Shown here: positions 8,308 to 17,451 of the stretch, piece after piece
How the letters are laid out: every line of letters starts with the position of its first letter
Numbering within the stretch: position 1 is the first letter of the stretch
Source: Kitasatospora sp. CB01950
Lineage (GTDB): Bacteria > Actinomycetota > Actinomycetes > Streptomycetales > Streptomycetaceae
Direction of reading: 5' to 3'
NCBI RefSeq assembly: GCF_001905465.1
Contig: NZ_LISX01000003.1
Span: 408,565-472,564, forward strand
Length of the DNA: 64,000 nucleotides
Program-made: the position numbers and the translations under genes
The notes under the pieces: generated by a model
What the model saw: the letters and a program-made list of their open reading frames with translations, nothing else
The model's database searches: none
Told to the model about the DNA's origin: nothing

Positions 8308-8847
8308 TCAGCGCGGGCTGCCGTACCCGTGCGCCACGATCCGCTCGGCGCCCTCGGTGTAGTAGCTCCGGTCGGCCGGCAGCTCGGTGTCGAGGCAGCT
8401 GACGTAGCGGTTGTACATGCAGAACGCGGCGGCGATCAGCACCGTGTCGTGGATCTCGTCGTCCCCCGCACCCTCCGCCCGGGCGGCGGCCACGGCCTTC
8501 TCCGAGACCGGGCGGGCGAACGCCTGGACCTCGGCGGCAACCCGCAGCAGGGCCCGCAGCTGCTCGGAGACCGGCGCGGTCTCCAGGTCGTTCAGGACGG
8601 CCGTCACCAACTCCTCGCCGCCGTCGAGCTGCGCGGCGGCGAACGCACCGTGCGAGTCGGAGCAGAACCGGGTCCGGTTGAGTTCGGAGACGTAGGCGGC
8701 TATCAGCTCGCGCTCTCCCCGGGGCAGCGGGGAGGGGCCGCGCAGCAGGACGTTGACGAGCTGGTTCAGCGGCGCGGCGCTGTCGGGGCGGTCGGCCAGC
8801 AGACCGCTGATGCCCGGGAGGTCGTTGCCGATGCTGATGTGTGGCAC
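8308..8847 (-). CDS. carboxymuconolactone decarboxylase/AhpD-like peroxidase-related protein
   Basis: The 179-residue protein begins at GTG 8847, seven bases after a perfect AAGGAG. The core segment (about 40-130) has the all-helical CMD/AhpD fold pattern, with ELNRTRFCSDSHGAF around residues 55-69. Cys62 and His66 sit where the peroxidatic Cys and its His lie in the family, while the second Cys of the classic CxxC is Ser65. It therefore probably belongs to the single-Cys peroxidase-related branch, not true AhpD. Such proteins reduce organic peroxides or are oxidative-stress accessory proteins. The C-terminal part has a conserved FCMYNRYVSCLDTELP stretch. A redox role is inferred; the fold call is solid. 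Confidence 0.82.
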   Translation of the reverse strand: MPHISIGNDLPGISGLLADRPDSAAPLNQLVNVLLRGPSPLPRGERELIAAYVSELNRTRFCSDSHGAFAAAQLDGGEELVTAVLNDLETAPVSEQLRALLRVAAEVQAFARPVSEKAVAAARAEGAGDDEIHDTVLIAAAFCMYNRYVSCLDTELPADRSYYTEGAERIVAHGYGSPR

Positions 8848-8943
8848 TGTGGTTCTCCTTAACGGCGTTCCGGATGTGACGGTCAGTCGACGGGGATCCC
8901 GCCCGGAACCGTCCGGTGTCCGTACCCGGGTACTCCGCGCCGA

Positions 8944-9740
<797 letters not shown>

Positions 9741-10292
9741 ATGCGCAGAGCCGTGCTGCCGAACTGGCTGCAGCGCACCGAACCCGCCACGCCCGCCACG
9801 CCCGCCGGGCTCGTCAAGGCCACTCAATGCGCCGAGCGTGCCGAGCGCGCCAAGTACGCCGGGCGAGCCCAGCGTGCCCAGCGCGCCACGTCGGCCCGGC
9901 CGGTCGCGGCGCTGGTCGGTGTGCTGGTCATGGCGTTGGCCGCGGTCCTGCTCACCGGGCTGACGGCCGACCGGCTCCAGGACGACCCGGCGGCCGCCGT
10001 CGCGCCCGCCGGCCGGAGCAGCACGAGCAGCACGAGCAGCACGAGCGGCGCCGCGGAGGAGGAACCGGAGCGCGTCGAACGCGGATCCACCGCCCCCGCG
10101 CCCGCCCGCCGCGCCGCCCGCACCCCCCGGACGACGGCGCGGCCGGTACTCCGCGCGGACGCCTGCCCGGGCCCGCGCACCCCGCCCGATACCGCCGGCC
10201 GACCCGCCCCGGCCGGCCCCGCCGCACAACGGCCCGCCACCCGGCGGACCGTCGCGCAACGGACCGCCGCACTCCAGGTGTTCCGCTGCTGA
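9741..10292 (+). CDS. hypothetical single-pass membrane protein with low-complexity tail
   Basis: The 183-residue frame has a possible start at ATG 9741 (MRRAVLPNWLQR) with GGAGGGCGGG upstream. It contains an Ala/Glu/Arg-rich heptad-like stretch (about 15-50), one hydrophobic membrane segment (about 54-77, ALVGVLVMALAAVLLTGL) and an extracytoplasmic tail rich in Ser, Thr, Ala, Pro and Arg. The tail includes three repeats of STSSTS coded by tandem AGCACGAGC units. No family is recognised. The tail is repetitive and could be partly non-coding. Confidence 0.45.
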   Translation: MRRAVLPNWLQRTEPATPATPAGLVKATQCAERAERAKYAGRAQRAQRATSARPVAALVGVLVMALAAVLLTGLTADRLQDDPAAAVAPAGRSSTSSTSSTSGAAEEEPERVERGSTAPAPARRAARTPRTTARPVLRADACPGPRTPPDTAGRPAPAGPAAQRPATRRTVAQRTAALQVFRC

Positions 10293-10413
10293 TCCGGTGC
10301 CACCACGCCCGGCCCTGACACCTCGTCACCGACTCCGTTGCCCCGTGCGGTGCCCCGTGCGCCCCACTGTGCCGCCACCGCCACCGCCACCGCCACCGGC
10401 GCCGACCCGCCAT

Positions 10414-10445
10414 GCCCGCACGCCCGCACGCCCGCACGCCCGCAC
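10414..10445. repeat. 4 x 8-bp tandem repeat
   Basis: Four exact copies of GCCCGCAC, just after a (CCACCG)n-like tract at about 10375-10400, in the 240-base gap before the SulP gene. Probably slippage sequence within the leader of that gene. Confidence 0.75.
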
Positions 10446-10534
10446 CCGGCCGTCGCCCACCGGCGCGTCCGGCGGACGGCGCGCGTGCCCGCGCCACCGG
10501 AAGTCCCCGTCACTGCTACACCCGAGGACCCGCC

Positions 10535-12019
10535 ATGCCCTGGAACTCCGCCCGGGTGCGCGCCGTGCTGCGCACCGACCTGCCCGCCTCGATCACCGTC
10601 TTCCTCGTCGCCGTCCCGCTCTGCGTCGGCGTCTCCGTCGCCTCCGGCGCACCCGCCGAACTCGGCCTCGTCACCGGCATCATCGGCGGCCTGGTGGCCG
10701 GCGCGCTGCCCGGCAGCAGCCTGCAGGTCAGCGGGCCCGCCGCCGGACTGACCGTGCTCGTCCACGCCGCCGTCACCGCCTACGGACTGCCCGCCCTCGG
10801 CGTGGTGGTGCTGACCGCCGGGCTGGTGCAGGTGCTGCTCGCCCTGCTGCGCCTGGGACGCTGGTTCCGGGCCGTCTCCGCCGCCGTGGTGGAGGGCATG
10901 CTCACCGGCATCGGCATCGTGCTGATCGCCTCGCAGGGCTACGTGCTGCTCGACCGCAAGGCCAACGGGGAAGCGCTTTCCAACCTCGCCGGGCTGCCCG
11001 CCGCCGCCGTCCGGGCCGTCGACACGGAGGCCGGTGCGGCGTCCCTCGTCATCGGCGCGCTCGTGATCGCGGTGCTGGTGCTGTGGAAGTACGTGCCGCG
11101 CCGCCTCGCGCTGCTGCCCGGGCCGCTGGTCGCCGTGGTGCTCGCCGCGGCCGCCGTCCGGCTGCTGGACCTGCCGGTGCAGACCGTCCGGGTGGACGGC
11201 CTGCTCGACACCCTCCAGCCGCCCGGCGCCGAGCAGTTCGCGCTGCTGCTGCGCCCCGAGGTGTGGGGCACGGTGCTGGCGTTCGCGCTGATCGCCTCCG
11301 CCGAGAGCCTGTTCAGCGCGTCCGCCGTCGACCACATGCACGCGGGGCCGCGCACCGCCTACAACCGGGAGCTGCTCGCCCAGGGCGTCGGCAACACCGT
11401 CGCCGGGGCGCTCGGCGCGCTGCCGATGACCGCGGTGATCGTGCGCAGCGCCGCCAACGTCCAGGCGGGCGCCCGGACGAAGGCGGCGCGGATCCTGCAC
11501 GGCGTGTGGCTGCTGCTGTTCGCGCTGGTGCTGCCGGGCCTGCTGCACCTGGTGCCGCTGGCCGCGCTCGCCGGGCTGCTGGTGCACGCCGGCGGCAAGC
11601 TGGTCGCGCCCCGGGCCCGGTGGCGGCTGTGGCGCGCCGACCGGTCCGAGGCGCTGGTGCTGCTCGCCACCGCGGTCGGCATCGTCACCACCAACCTGCT
11701 GGAGGGCGTGGTGATCGGCCTGGTCGCCGCGCTCGCCAAGACCGCGTGGGACGTCACCCACATCCGGCTGCACGTCGAACACTCCCCGGACGGCACCGTG
11801 GTGCGGGTGCACGGGAACGCCACCTTCGTCAAACTCCCCACCCTGGTCGACCGGTTGGAGGACGTCACGCCGACCGGCCCGGTCGAGCTCGACCTGTCCG
11901 CCCTCACCCACCTGGACGCCGCCTGCCGCCAGGCCCTCACCTCCTGGGCCGACCAGCACCGCCGACGCGGCGTCCCGGTGACCGTCACGCCCGAAGCCGA
12001 ACTGATCAGGTCCGGCTGA
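10535..12019 (+). CDS. SulP-family inorganic anion (bicarbonate/sulfate) transporter with STAS domain
   Basis: The 494-residue integral membrane protein (ATG 10535, GAGGAC upstream) has 10-12 hydrophobic helices. SulP landmarks include PASITVFLVAVPLCVGVSVA in the first helix, LQVSGPAAGLTVLV in the anion-binding region, AESLFSASAVD, and GALPMTAVIVRSAANVQAGARTK. These features are typical of the SulP subgroup annotated as bicarbonate transporters (BicA-like, often beside carbonic anhydrase). No carbonic anhydrase lies next to it here. The C-terminal cytoplasmic STAS-like domain (about 405-485, LDLSALTHLDAACRQAL) is shortened but recognisable. Substrate assignment is by family only. A terminator follows at 12034. 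Confidence 0.88.
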   Translation: MPWNSARVRAVLRTDLPASITVFLVAVPLCVGVSVASGAPAELGLVTGIIGGLVAGALPGSSLQVSGPAAGLTVLVHAAVTAYGLPALGVVVLTAGLVQVLLALLRLGRWFRAVSAAVVEGMLTGIGIVLIASQGYVLLDRKANGEALSNLAGLPAAAVRAVDTEAGAASLVIGALVIAVLVLWKYVPRRLALLPGPLVAVVLAAAAVRLLDLPVQTVRVDGLLDTLQPPGAEQFALLLRPEVWGTVLAFALIASAESLFSASAVDHMHAGPRTAYNRELLAQGVGNTVAGALGALPMTAVIVRSAANVQAGARTKAARILHGVWLLLFALVLPGLLHLVPLAALAGLLVHAGGKLVAPRARWRLWRADRSEALVLLATAVGIVTTNLLEGVVIGLVAALAKTAWDVTHIRLHVEHSPDGTVVRVHGNATFVKLPTLVDRLEDVTPTGPVELDLSALTHLDAACRQALTSWADQHRRRGVPVTVTPEAELIRSG

Positions 12020-12033
12020 GCCGAACCACCTTG

Positions 12034-12073
12034 CCCGGCACGGCCGTTCGACCGGGGTCGGCGGCGTGCCGGG
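12034..12073 (+). terminator. terminator after the SulP gene
   Basis: CCCGGCACG (12034-12042) pairs with CGTGCCGGG (12065-12073) across a 22-base loop that can extend the stem. It lies 14 bases after the stop and separates the gene from the convergent ABC operon. Confidence 0.6.
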
Positions 12074-12146
12074 CGCTGGGCTGATCGGGCACTGGGCTGC
12101 TCGGGCGGCGAGGTGCTCAGGTGGCCGGTGCTCGGGCAGCCGGTGC

Positions 12147-13181
12147 TCAGGCGGCCGTCCGGGTGACCCGCCGGTAGACCAGCAGGACCAGGGCGGCCGA
12201 GACGGCCAGCAGCAGGCCGCCCTCGATCAGCTGCATCGGGACGACGTGCGACAGCGGGTGCCAGGAGCCCCAGGCGAGGCCGGAGTTCGTGCACTCCTCG
12301 CCGTGGCGGTAGCAGTCGCTCCCGGACAGCCGCGTCCCGTCGGCCAGCACCGGGCCGTGGTTCACCAGCCAGGCATTGCGCATGGCCTCGATCGGGACCG
12401 CGTACTGGGCGTGGCCCTGGACGACCGCGTACGTCCCCGTGACCGGCGGGAGGAAGTGCACCCGGGCGAGCGGCATCAGCACCTGGGCCCCCAGCACGAG
12501 AACGCCGGTCACCAGCACCGATGCCACGGTGCGGCGCAGCAGCTGACCGACCGCCACGCCGAGGGCCAGCGCGAACAGCGACCAGGCGAGCGGCGCGAGG
12601 CCGATCGACGCGTAGGTGAAGCCCGGGAACACCTCGTCCTGACCGAAGGAGAGACGGTGCATGTCGTACCAGAGCCAGGAGTTCATCGCCGCGAACAGGC
12701 CGACGGAGAGGGTCACCAGGAGCGCGGGCACGGTCAGCCGGGCGGTCAGCCAGCGCACCGGCGACACCGACTGAGCGCGGATCATCCGCAGCGTGCCGCG
12801 CTCGTACTCCTGCGACAGCAGCGGCGCGCCCAGGAACATGCCGACCACGGCGGGCAGCAGGAAGAACGGCCGGTGCGTCAGGTTGCTGTAGGCGTCCATC
12901 AGGTCACCGCGGGGACCGACCAGGTTCTGGCAGATCGGCACGTTCCAGCTGCTGGCGGAGGCGCAGGGACCGGTGGTCCGGTAGATCACGTCCTGGAACT
13001 GCCAGTGCAGGACGAACAGCCCGAGGCACACCGCCAGCATGGCCCCGCCGAACGTCCATACGGCGAGCCGGTTCTGCCGCCAGGCCAGCCAGGCGAGGCC
13101 TCGCAGGCGGGAGCGGCGGGTCGGGGACGGGGCGGCCGGCGTGGCGGCGGCGGTCGCGGGCAGGTGGGCGGTGGTGCTCAC
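12147..13181 (-). CDS. ABC transporter permease (YtrABC-like operon)
   Basis: The 344-residue membrane protein begins at GTG 13181, overlapping the ATPase stop (GTGA). It has a cytoplasmic N-terminal segment, a first helix at about 39-58, then a large extracytoplasmic loop with two Cys (GPCASASSWNVPICQN), and five more helices. The segment LLSQEYERGTLRMIRAQSVS between helices is the coupling region of ABC-2 type export permeases (an E-x-x-x-G-T motif). It is the last gene of a GntR-ATPase-permease operon. The family exports or responds to cell-wall-active compounds, but the substrate is unknown. Confidence 0.85.
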   Translation of the reverse strand: MSTTAHLPATAAATPAAPSPTRRSRLRGLAWLAWRQNRLAVWTFGGAMLAVCLGLFVLHWQFQDVIYRTTGPCASASSWNVPICQNLVGPRGDLMDAYSNLTHRPFFLLPAVVGMFLGAPLLSQEYERGTLRMIRAQSVSPVRWLTARLTVPALLVTLSVGLFAAMNSWLWYDMHRLSFGQDEVFPGFTYASIGLAPLAWSLFALALGVAVGQLLRRTVASVLVTGVLVLGAQVLMPLARVHFLPPVTGTYAVVQGHAQYAVPIEAMRNAWLVNHGPVLADGTRLSGSDCYRHGEECTNSGLAWGSWHPLSHVVPMQLIEGGLLLAVSAALVLLVYRRVTRTAA

Positions 13182-14113
13182 GCGGCGACCTCGCTGGTGG
13201 TCGGACGACGGTCGGTGGAAGCGCTGTCCGGGCCGGCTCCGGCGGGATTGCGCAGGTAGGCGAGCAGGAGTTCCTCCAGGCGCGGACGGTTCGCGTCCCA
13301 CTCCTGCGCCAGGGCTTCGGGTTCCGCGGTGCGGACCAGCCCGGTGGCCTGGCGGCCGGTGACCCGCCACTCGATCACGCTCCCGGCGGGCCGCCCGGCG
13401 TCGGCCAGGCCGTTCACCAGGCAGTGCCCGTCGAGGAGTTCGTCCAGTTCGCCGGCCAGCCGGACCCTTCCGGACTGCACCAGCACCACGTGGTCGACCA
13501 CGTCCTCCAACTCGCCGATCAGGTGCGAGGAGATCACCACCGTGGTGCCGTGCTCGGTGGCCTGGGCGAGCAGCAGACCGGTCAGGTCGTGCCGGGCCAG
13601 CGGGTCCAGATCCGCGAACGGCTCGTCCAGCAACAGGAGTTCGGCCCGCTTGCCGAGCGCAAGAGCGAGCGCGACCCGGCTGCGCTGGCCGCCCGAGAGT
13701 CGACCGATCCGCGCCGTCGGACTCAACTCGCCAAGCTCGACGACACGTTGGGCAGTCGCCTCGTCCCAGTCCGGGTTCAGCTCGCGGCCCAGACGCAGCG
13801 TGTCGGCGACCGTGAACGTCCGGTACAGCGGCTTCTCCTGCGTCACGTGGGCGACGCGGGCCCGCAACTCGGGCGTCGCCGGAGTGCTCACCGGCGTGCC
13901 CAGCACCCGCAGTTGACCCTCCGACGGGGTGAACAGTCGCGCCGCCAGGCCGAACAGGGTGCTCTTGCCCGCCCCGTTCGGGCCGACCACACCGCAGATC
14001 CGTCCGGTCGGCACCGCGAAGTCGCAGTGCCGGACCGCCCATTGGTCCTTGCGGTAGCTCCAGCCGAGGTCCTTCGCCTCCAGTGCGAGCGGCTCGCTCG
14101 TCGCTGCGGTCAT
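13178..14113 (-). CDS. ABC transporter ATP-binding protein
   Basis: The 311-residue ATPase starts at ATG 14113, overlapping the GntR stop (ATGA). It has a complete nucleotide-binding domain: Walker A GPNGAGKS (44-51), Q-loop near TQEKP (91-95), signature LSGGQ (139-143), Walker B LLLLDEP (159-165), D-loop DLDP, and switch His in ISSHL. About 80 C-terminal residues after the NBD are typical of the YtrB/BcrA-type ATPases. It powers the permease encoded next. Expression is presumably repressed by the GntR regulator encoded first in the operon. Confidence 0.93.
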   Translation of the reverse strand: MTAATSEPLALEAKDLGWSYRKDQWAVRHCDFAVPTGRICGVVGPNGAGKSTLFGLAARLFTPSEGQLRVLGTPVSTPATPELRARVAHVTQEKPLYRTFTVADTLRLGRELNPDWDEATAQRVVELGELSPTARIGRLSGGQRSRVALALALGKRAELLLLDEPFADLDPLARHDLTGLLLAQATEHGTTVVISSHLIGELEDVVDHVVLVQSGRVRLAGELDELLDGHCLVNGLADAGRPAGSVIEWRVTGRQATGLVRTAEPEALAQEWDANRPRLEELLLAYLRNPAGAGPDSASTDRRPTTSEVAA

Positions 14114-14538
14114 TGCTTCCCCTTGTCCAGTGTCGTCCGCTCCGCCGGGCCCACCCCGGACTCGAAGCGCTGATCCAGCACGGAGGCCACCAGCGCGGTG
14201 ATGTCCTCCCGGTCGAGCCCGGCCTGCCGGGCCCCGTCCACCCAGGCCGTCAACTGCGCCCGCAGCGGCCCGTCCTCGGCCGTCTCCGGCCTCGACAGCG
14301 ACCGCAGCACGAACGTCCCGAGACCGGGTCGCGGCGCGACCAGCCCCTCGCGTTCCAGCTCCCGGTACGCCTTCAGCACCGTGTTCGGATTCACGGCCGT
14401 CCGCTCGACCACCTCCCGCGCCGTCGGCAGCCGGTCCCCGGGCTGAAGAGCGCCCAACCGCAGTGCGTGCTTGGTCTGTTGAACGATCTGCTGGTACGTC
14501 GGCACACCGCTGCGCCGATCCAGGCGGTACTCGATCAC
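14110..14538 (-). CDS. GntR-family transcriptional regulator, YtrA subfamily
   Basis: The 142-residue regulator (GTG 14538) has the winged helix-turn-helix of GntR proteins: IEYRLDRRSGVPTYQQIVQQ, then RLPTAREVVERTAVNPNTV and YRELEREGLV. After it comes only a short tail of about 70 residues instead of a large ligand domain, as in the YtrA subfamily. YtrA-type genes usually head operons for ABC exporters, as here, and repress them until a cell-envelope stress signal arrives. A palindrome lies immediately upstream of the start and overlaps the ribosome-binding region, so autorepression is likely. Confidence 0.9.
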   Translation of the reverse strand: MIEYRLDRRSGVPTYQQIVQQTKHALRLGALQPGDRLPTAREVVERTAVNPNTVLKAYRELEREGLVAPRPGLGTFVLRSLSRPETAEDGPLRAQLTAWVDGARQAGLDREDITALVASVLDQRFESGVGPAERTTLDKGKQ

Positions 14539-14540
14539 GG

Positions 14541-14583
14541 CACCACCACCCTTTCACTAATCGAATAGTGGAATGGTGGTGGT
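14541..14583 (-). promoter_or_regulatory. candidate GntR operator/promoter of the ABC operon
   Basis: CACTAATCGAATAGTG (14555-14570) is a 16-bp near-perfect palindrome with one mismatched pair. It is flanked by outer arms ACCACCACC (14542-14550) and GGTGGTGGT (14575-14583). It sits 16 bases upstream of the GntR start in an otherwise GC-rich background, where the TATTCG-like sequence on the minus strand could be the -10 box. YtrA-type regulators bind such direct-upstream palindromes. Confidence 0.65.
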
Positions 14584-14629
14584 TGGGCGGGCTGCGGTCA
14601 AGTCGACTGGTGGGAGCGATGATTGACGA

Positions 14630-14922
14630 ATGGTCGGCGCGCCCGGTCGACAGGTGGCGCGACTGCTCCCGGCGACCGGGCCGGCCCGGGCGTTCGCCAT
14701 CGCGATCGGATCCCGTGGCGGCGACGGACCACCGTTGCGGCGGGACGCGCGGGAGTCGATAGGCCGTCCGACCCCGGCGCGCAAGCTCGGCGCCACCGTC
14801 GAGGGCGGCGTCCTGCGCCTGAGCGACCGCGAGTTGGCCGCCGCCGGCGACCACGAGACCGACGACCACGTCCGGCGGCGCGTGACCCTCGCCTCCGGGG
14901 AGACCGCCTGGGCCCACCCACC
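14630..14922 (+). pseudogene. gamma-glutamylcyclotransferase-like C-terminal fragment, frameshifted from the SGNH gene
   Basis: From about 14790 the frame that opens at ATG 14630 reads GGVLRLSDRELAAAGDHETD, then DHVRRRVTLASGETAWAH. This matches the end of GGCT-like domains (V-x-G-x-x-x-x-L-T-x-x-E-L-A-A-x-D-x-Y-E-x-x-D-Y-x-R-x-x-V-x-L-A-S-G-x-x-A-W-V-Y). In the CCCACCCACC run at 14912-14922 the frame shifts by one base, and the sequence would continue LDARPLRAAARIVIVGDS into the SGNH gene. The N-terminal half of the cyclotransferase domain, with its YGSN motif, is not visible. It is either a decayed fusion gene or a frameshift error. Confidence 0.6.
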
Positions 14923-14957
14923 TGGACGCGCGCCCGCTGCGGGCCGCGGCACGCATC

Positions 14958-15530
14958 GTGATCGTCGGCGACAGCATCGCCTACGGGCGCTGCGACCCCG
15001 AGGGCGGCTGGGCCGGGCAGTTCGCGACCGCCCACATCGCCGCGGACGAGCACGCGCACCGCGTCCTCAACCTCGCCGTCCCCGGCAACACCCTGGCCGA
15101 CGTCAGCGAACAGACACCCGCGCTGCTGCCTCCCCGCCACCCGGACACGATCGTCGTCGCCGCCGGCATCAACGACTCGGCCGTGCCGCTCGCCGCGTCC
15201 GACACCGGCCTCGACGGACTGCGCGACATCACCGGCCCCCTCGACGCGCTGCTCGCGACCGCCCGACGCCACCACGCGCGCCTGGTCGTCCCCGGACCGC
15301 TCCGGCTCGACGAGTCCTGCACCGGCGACTTCGAAGGCCTCCGCTTCACGGCGGCCCGGGCCCTCGAACTGCGCGCCGCGCTGCGGACGCGGGGCGCGGA
15401 GCACCACGTCGACCACCTCGACCTGTGGGAGCCGCTGCGCGACCGACCCGAGCCGTCCGTCGACGGACTGCACCCCGGCACCGAAGGCCACAAGGAGCTC
15501 TACCGCTACCTGAGCACCCACCACTGCTGA
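14958..15530 (+). CDS. SGNH/GDSL-type esterase or lipase
   Basis: The 190-residue hydrolase carries the SGNH blocks: VGDSIAYG with nucleophile Ser6, the Gly block VPGNT (41-45), Asn72 in AAGIND, and the catalytic pair Asp169 and His172 in DGLHPGTEGH. GTG 14958 is only three residues before the nucleophile strand, unusually short. With the fragment just upstream, the present start is probably an artefact of the frameshift, and the ancestral protein had an N-terminal extension ending LDARPLRAAARI. Such enzymes cleave acyl or acetyl esters. There is no signal peptide, so action is intracellular. Whether it is active depends on whether the frameshift is real. Confidence 0.8.
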   Translation: MIVGDSIAYGRCDPEGGWAGQFATAHIAADEHAHRVLNLAVPGNTLADVSEQTPALLPPRHPDTIVVAAGINDSAVPLAASDTGLDGLRDITGPLDALLATARRHHARLVVPGPLRLDESCTGDFEGLRFTAARALELRAALRTRGAEHHVDHLDLWEPLRDRPEPSVDGLHPGTEGHKELYRYLSTHHC

Positions 15531-15565
15531 ACACGCCGGTCGCTCGCCCGCCCGAACCCGACGAC

Positions 15566-15585
15566 GGTGCGCAACTGCGCGCACC
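15566..15585 (+). terminator. short hairpin after the SGNH gene
   Basis: GGTGCGC (15566-15572) and GCGCACC (15579-15585) form a 7-bp stem with a 6-base loop, 35 bases after the stop. A weak terminator candidate. Confidence 0.4.
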
Positions 15586-15767
15586 CCGGTTCGCGCGCGT
15601 ACCCGTCGCGGCAACAGGAAGCAGTGCGGAGCACCCCCGATCGCCGACCACCCCCCGAACAGCGTCGTCGGACGCACAGGCGCGCACCTGGCCAACACCA
15701 CAAGCTGATCCGGGAGTTGGATCGGTACCGTAAGCCCCGAACGGTTCGGCGACGACAGGGGTGGCGG

Positions 15768-16880
15768 GTGTACGGGCGGCGGTGGCGGCCGGCGGCGGAG
15801 CGGGTCCGATGGGTGGTGGACCCGCTGGTCGGGGTCGGGCCGCTGCGGTTCGGGATGACCCGGGACGAGGTGCGGGAGGCGATCGGCGAGCCCGGACCGG
15901 TCGGCGCGGTCGACGAGATGCGCGCGCCCTGGTGGCAGTTCCACGACGACACCGGGGCGACCGTCCTCTACGACCTGGACTTCCGGCTGGTCGGCATCGC
16001 CGTCGACGCCGTATCCGGCCCGCGGGTGTGGATCGGCGAAGTCGAACTGGTCGGCCTGGTCCCCTCGCAGGTCGGCGCGGACGTCCGCCGCCTCGCCGAG
16101 CGGACGGGCGTCGCGGTGCGCACCAACCCCGTCGGCGACCCGGACGTCCCCGCCTGGGGACTGTCGATGGGCGCCGCCCCGTCCTGGGAACCCGGCCCGT
16201 ACGGCCACCCGCGGCGCGGCGACGCCCAACTCTCCGAACCACTGCTGGTCGCACCGGAGTTGGCCGATGACCCGTACGCCGCCGAACCCGTCCGGCACTG
16301 GCGCGACCTGGCGGACCGGCCCGCCAACCCCGGCGCCTGGCCGGTCGCCGCCGAACTCGACCGCCCGCGCTGGAACTGGACACCCGGCCGGAGCATCGGC
16401 CTGCTGCGTTACGGCATGAGCCCCGAACAGGTGGCCCGCGGCCTCGGCGGCGCCGAGCCGACGCTGCGCCGCGGCCGCCCGAACCTCACGCAGCGGTCGT
16501 ACCGGATGTGGCCGCACCAGACGGAGCCGCGCCCGCCGGCCCCCTGGAGACTGGAGGAGGAGCACTTCGCCGACCTCGGAGTGACCGCCGAATACCGCCA
16601 CCGCGCGCCCGGGCAGCCCGTGCTGGGCGCGGTCACCATAGCCGCCCGCACCGGCCCGCAACTGCACTTCGCCGGCATCCCGCTGGTCGGCCGTCCCATC
16701 ACCGAGGTCGAGGCGGACCTGACCGGGCACGCCGACGAACGCGACCTCGGCCTGGTCTACGACGGCCCGGACGAGTTCGGCCCGCAGGACGCCCACCTGT
16801 ACGTCCTGCCCGCCCGCGCCGGCGACCGCACAATCAGCGGCGTCCGCCTGTTCGCACCGGACTGGGAACACCGGCGCTGA
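15768..16880 (+). CDS. conserved hypothetical protein with two GxLRFGM-type repeats
   Basis: The 370-residue cytoplasmic protein is not assigned to a named family. It contains two copies of a motif seen in small outer-membrane-assembly-like (SmpA/OmlA-like) folds: GVGPLRFGMTRDEVREAIGE near residue 23 and SIGLLRYGMSPEQVARGLGG near residue 207. Each is followed by a beta-rich stretch. This suggests a duplicated domain of roughly 180 residues. GTG 15768 is chosen because AGGGG lies 6 bases upstream; the frame is open to 15567 without a good start. Many Trp, Pro and Arg residues and no membrane segment are seen. Function is unknown. Confidence 0.7.
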   Translation: MYGRRWRPAAERVRWVVDPLVGVGPLRFGMTRDEVREAIGEPGPVGAVDEMRAPWWQFHDDTGATVLYDLDFRLVGIAVDAVSGPRVWIGEVELVGLVPSQVGADVRRLAERTGVAVRTNPVGDPDVPAWGLSMGAAPSWEPGPYGHPRRGDAQLSEPLLVAPELADDPYAAEPVRHWRDLADRPANPGAWPVAAELDRPRWNWTPGRSIGLLRYGMSPEQVARGLGGAEPTLRRGRPNLTQRSYRMWPHQTEPRPPAPWRLEEEHFADLGVTAEYRHRAPGQPVLGAVTIAARTGPQLHFAGIPLVGRPITEVEADLTGHADERDLGLVYDGPDEFGPQDAHLYVLPARAGDRTISGVRLFAPDWEHRR

Positions 16881-16914
16881 CCCCCGCCACGACGCACCCG
16901 GTCGGCCGCCGGCC

Positions 16915-17042
16915 GCTGCTGCTGAGCCCGAGCGGTGCCCGGCCGGGGATGTCCAGGGCCTCGCACACGGATCGGGAGATGGCTTCGGGGGTCATGAACG
17001 GGCGGTCGTCCGCGCCTTCGATCTCCAGCTCCCAGCCGCAAC
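16915..17042 (-). other. coding-like fragment, unidentified
   Basis: On the minus strand this short stretch reads CGWELEIEGADDRPFMTPEA, then ISRSVCEALDIPGRAPLGL. It has protein-like composition and third-position GC, but no start, stop or ribosome-binding site that makes a gene. It is probably a remnant of a deleted gene. The surrounding 570-base gap (16881-17451) otherwise holds only the TPR fragment listed next. Confidence 0.3.
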
Positions 17043-17199
17043 GGGGTGGACTCCGACGGTGACTTCGCGGGGTGTGGGTGCTCGCACGGCGTAGGTCGCG
17101 TAGCCGTCGTGCGACCGGTCGGGGTGAAGCGGCCTTGCGCAGGACGCGGCCGGAGGCAGGGTTGTCCGGGCGGTGCTTGGCGCGGACTTCCGGCAGTCC

Positions 17200-17415
17200 G
17201 AGGCGGCCGAAGGCGAGGGCGAGGGTTCGGCGGACGCCCTCGCCGAAGAGCGAGGGACCTGCTATCTCGCCCTCGGCCGGCCTGATTTGGCGGAGCCGGC
17301 ACTGGCCTCGGCGCTGTCCCGGCCGCTCTCGCTGCGCCGCCGGGGGACCGTGCTCGCAGAGTTGGCCGCCCTCGGTGCCGAGCGGCGCGACCCCGCAGTT
17401 CTGGCGTTCTCGGGG
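17200..17415 (+). pseudogene. C-terminal TPR fragment of an XRE-type regulator
   Basis: The frame reads ERGTCYLALGRPDLAEPALA, then SALSRPLSLRRRGTVLAELA and ALGAERRDPAVL. This is the tetratricopeptide-like end of actinobacterial regulators that have an N-terminal Cro/C1 helix-turn-helix. No DNA-binding part precedes it, and the frame degenerates after about 17415. It is a truncated remnant next to the membrane protein gene. Confidence 0.5.
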
Positions 17416-17451
17416 CGACTGCGCCCCGCCCGTCGCGCGCCGCGGTCGATG

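Noticed and set aside
9824..11959. 711-codon minus-strand ORF across the SulP gene
   Set aside because: Shadow of the SulP membrane protein, no domain, no ribosome-binding site.
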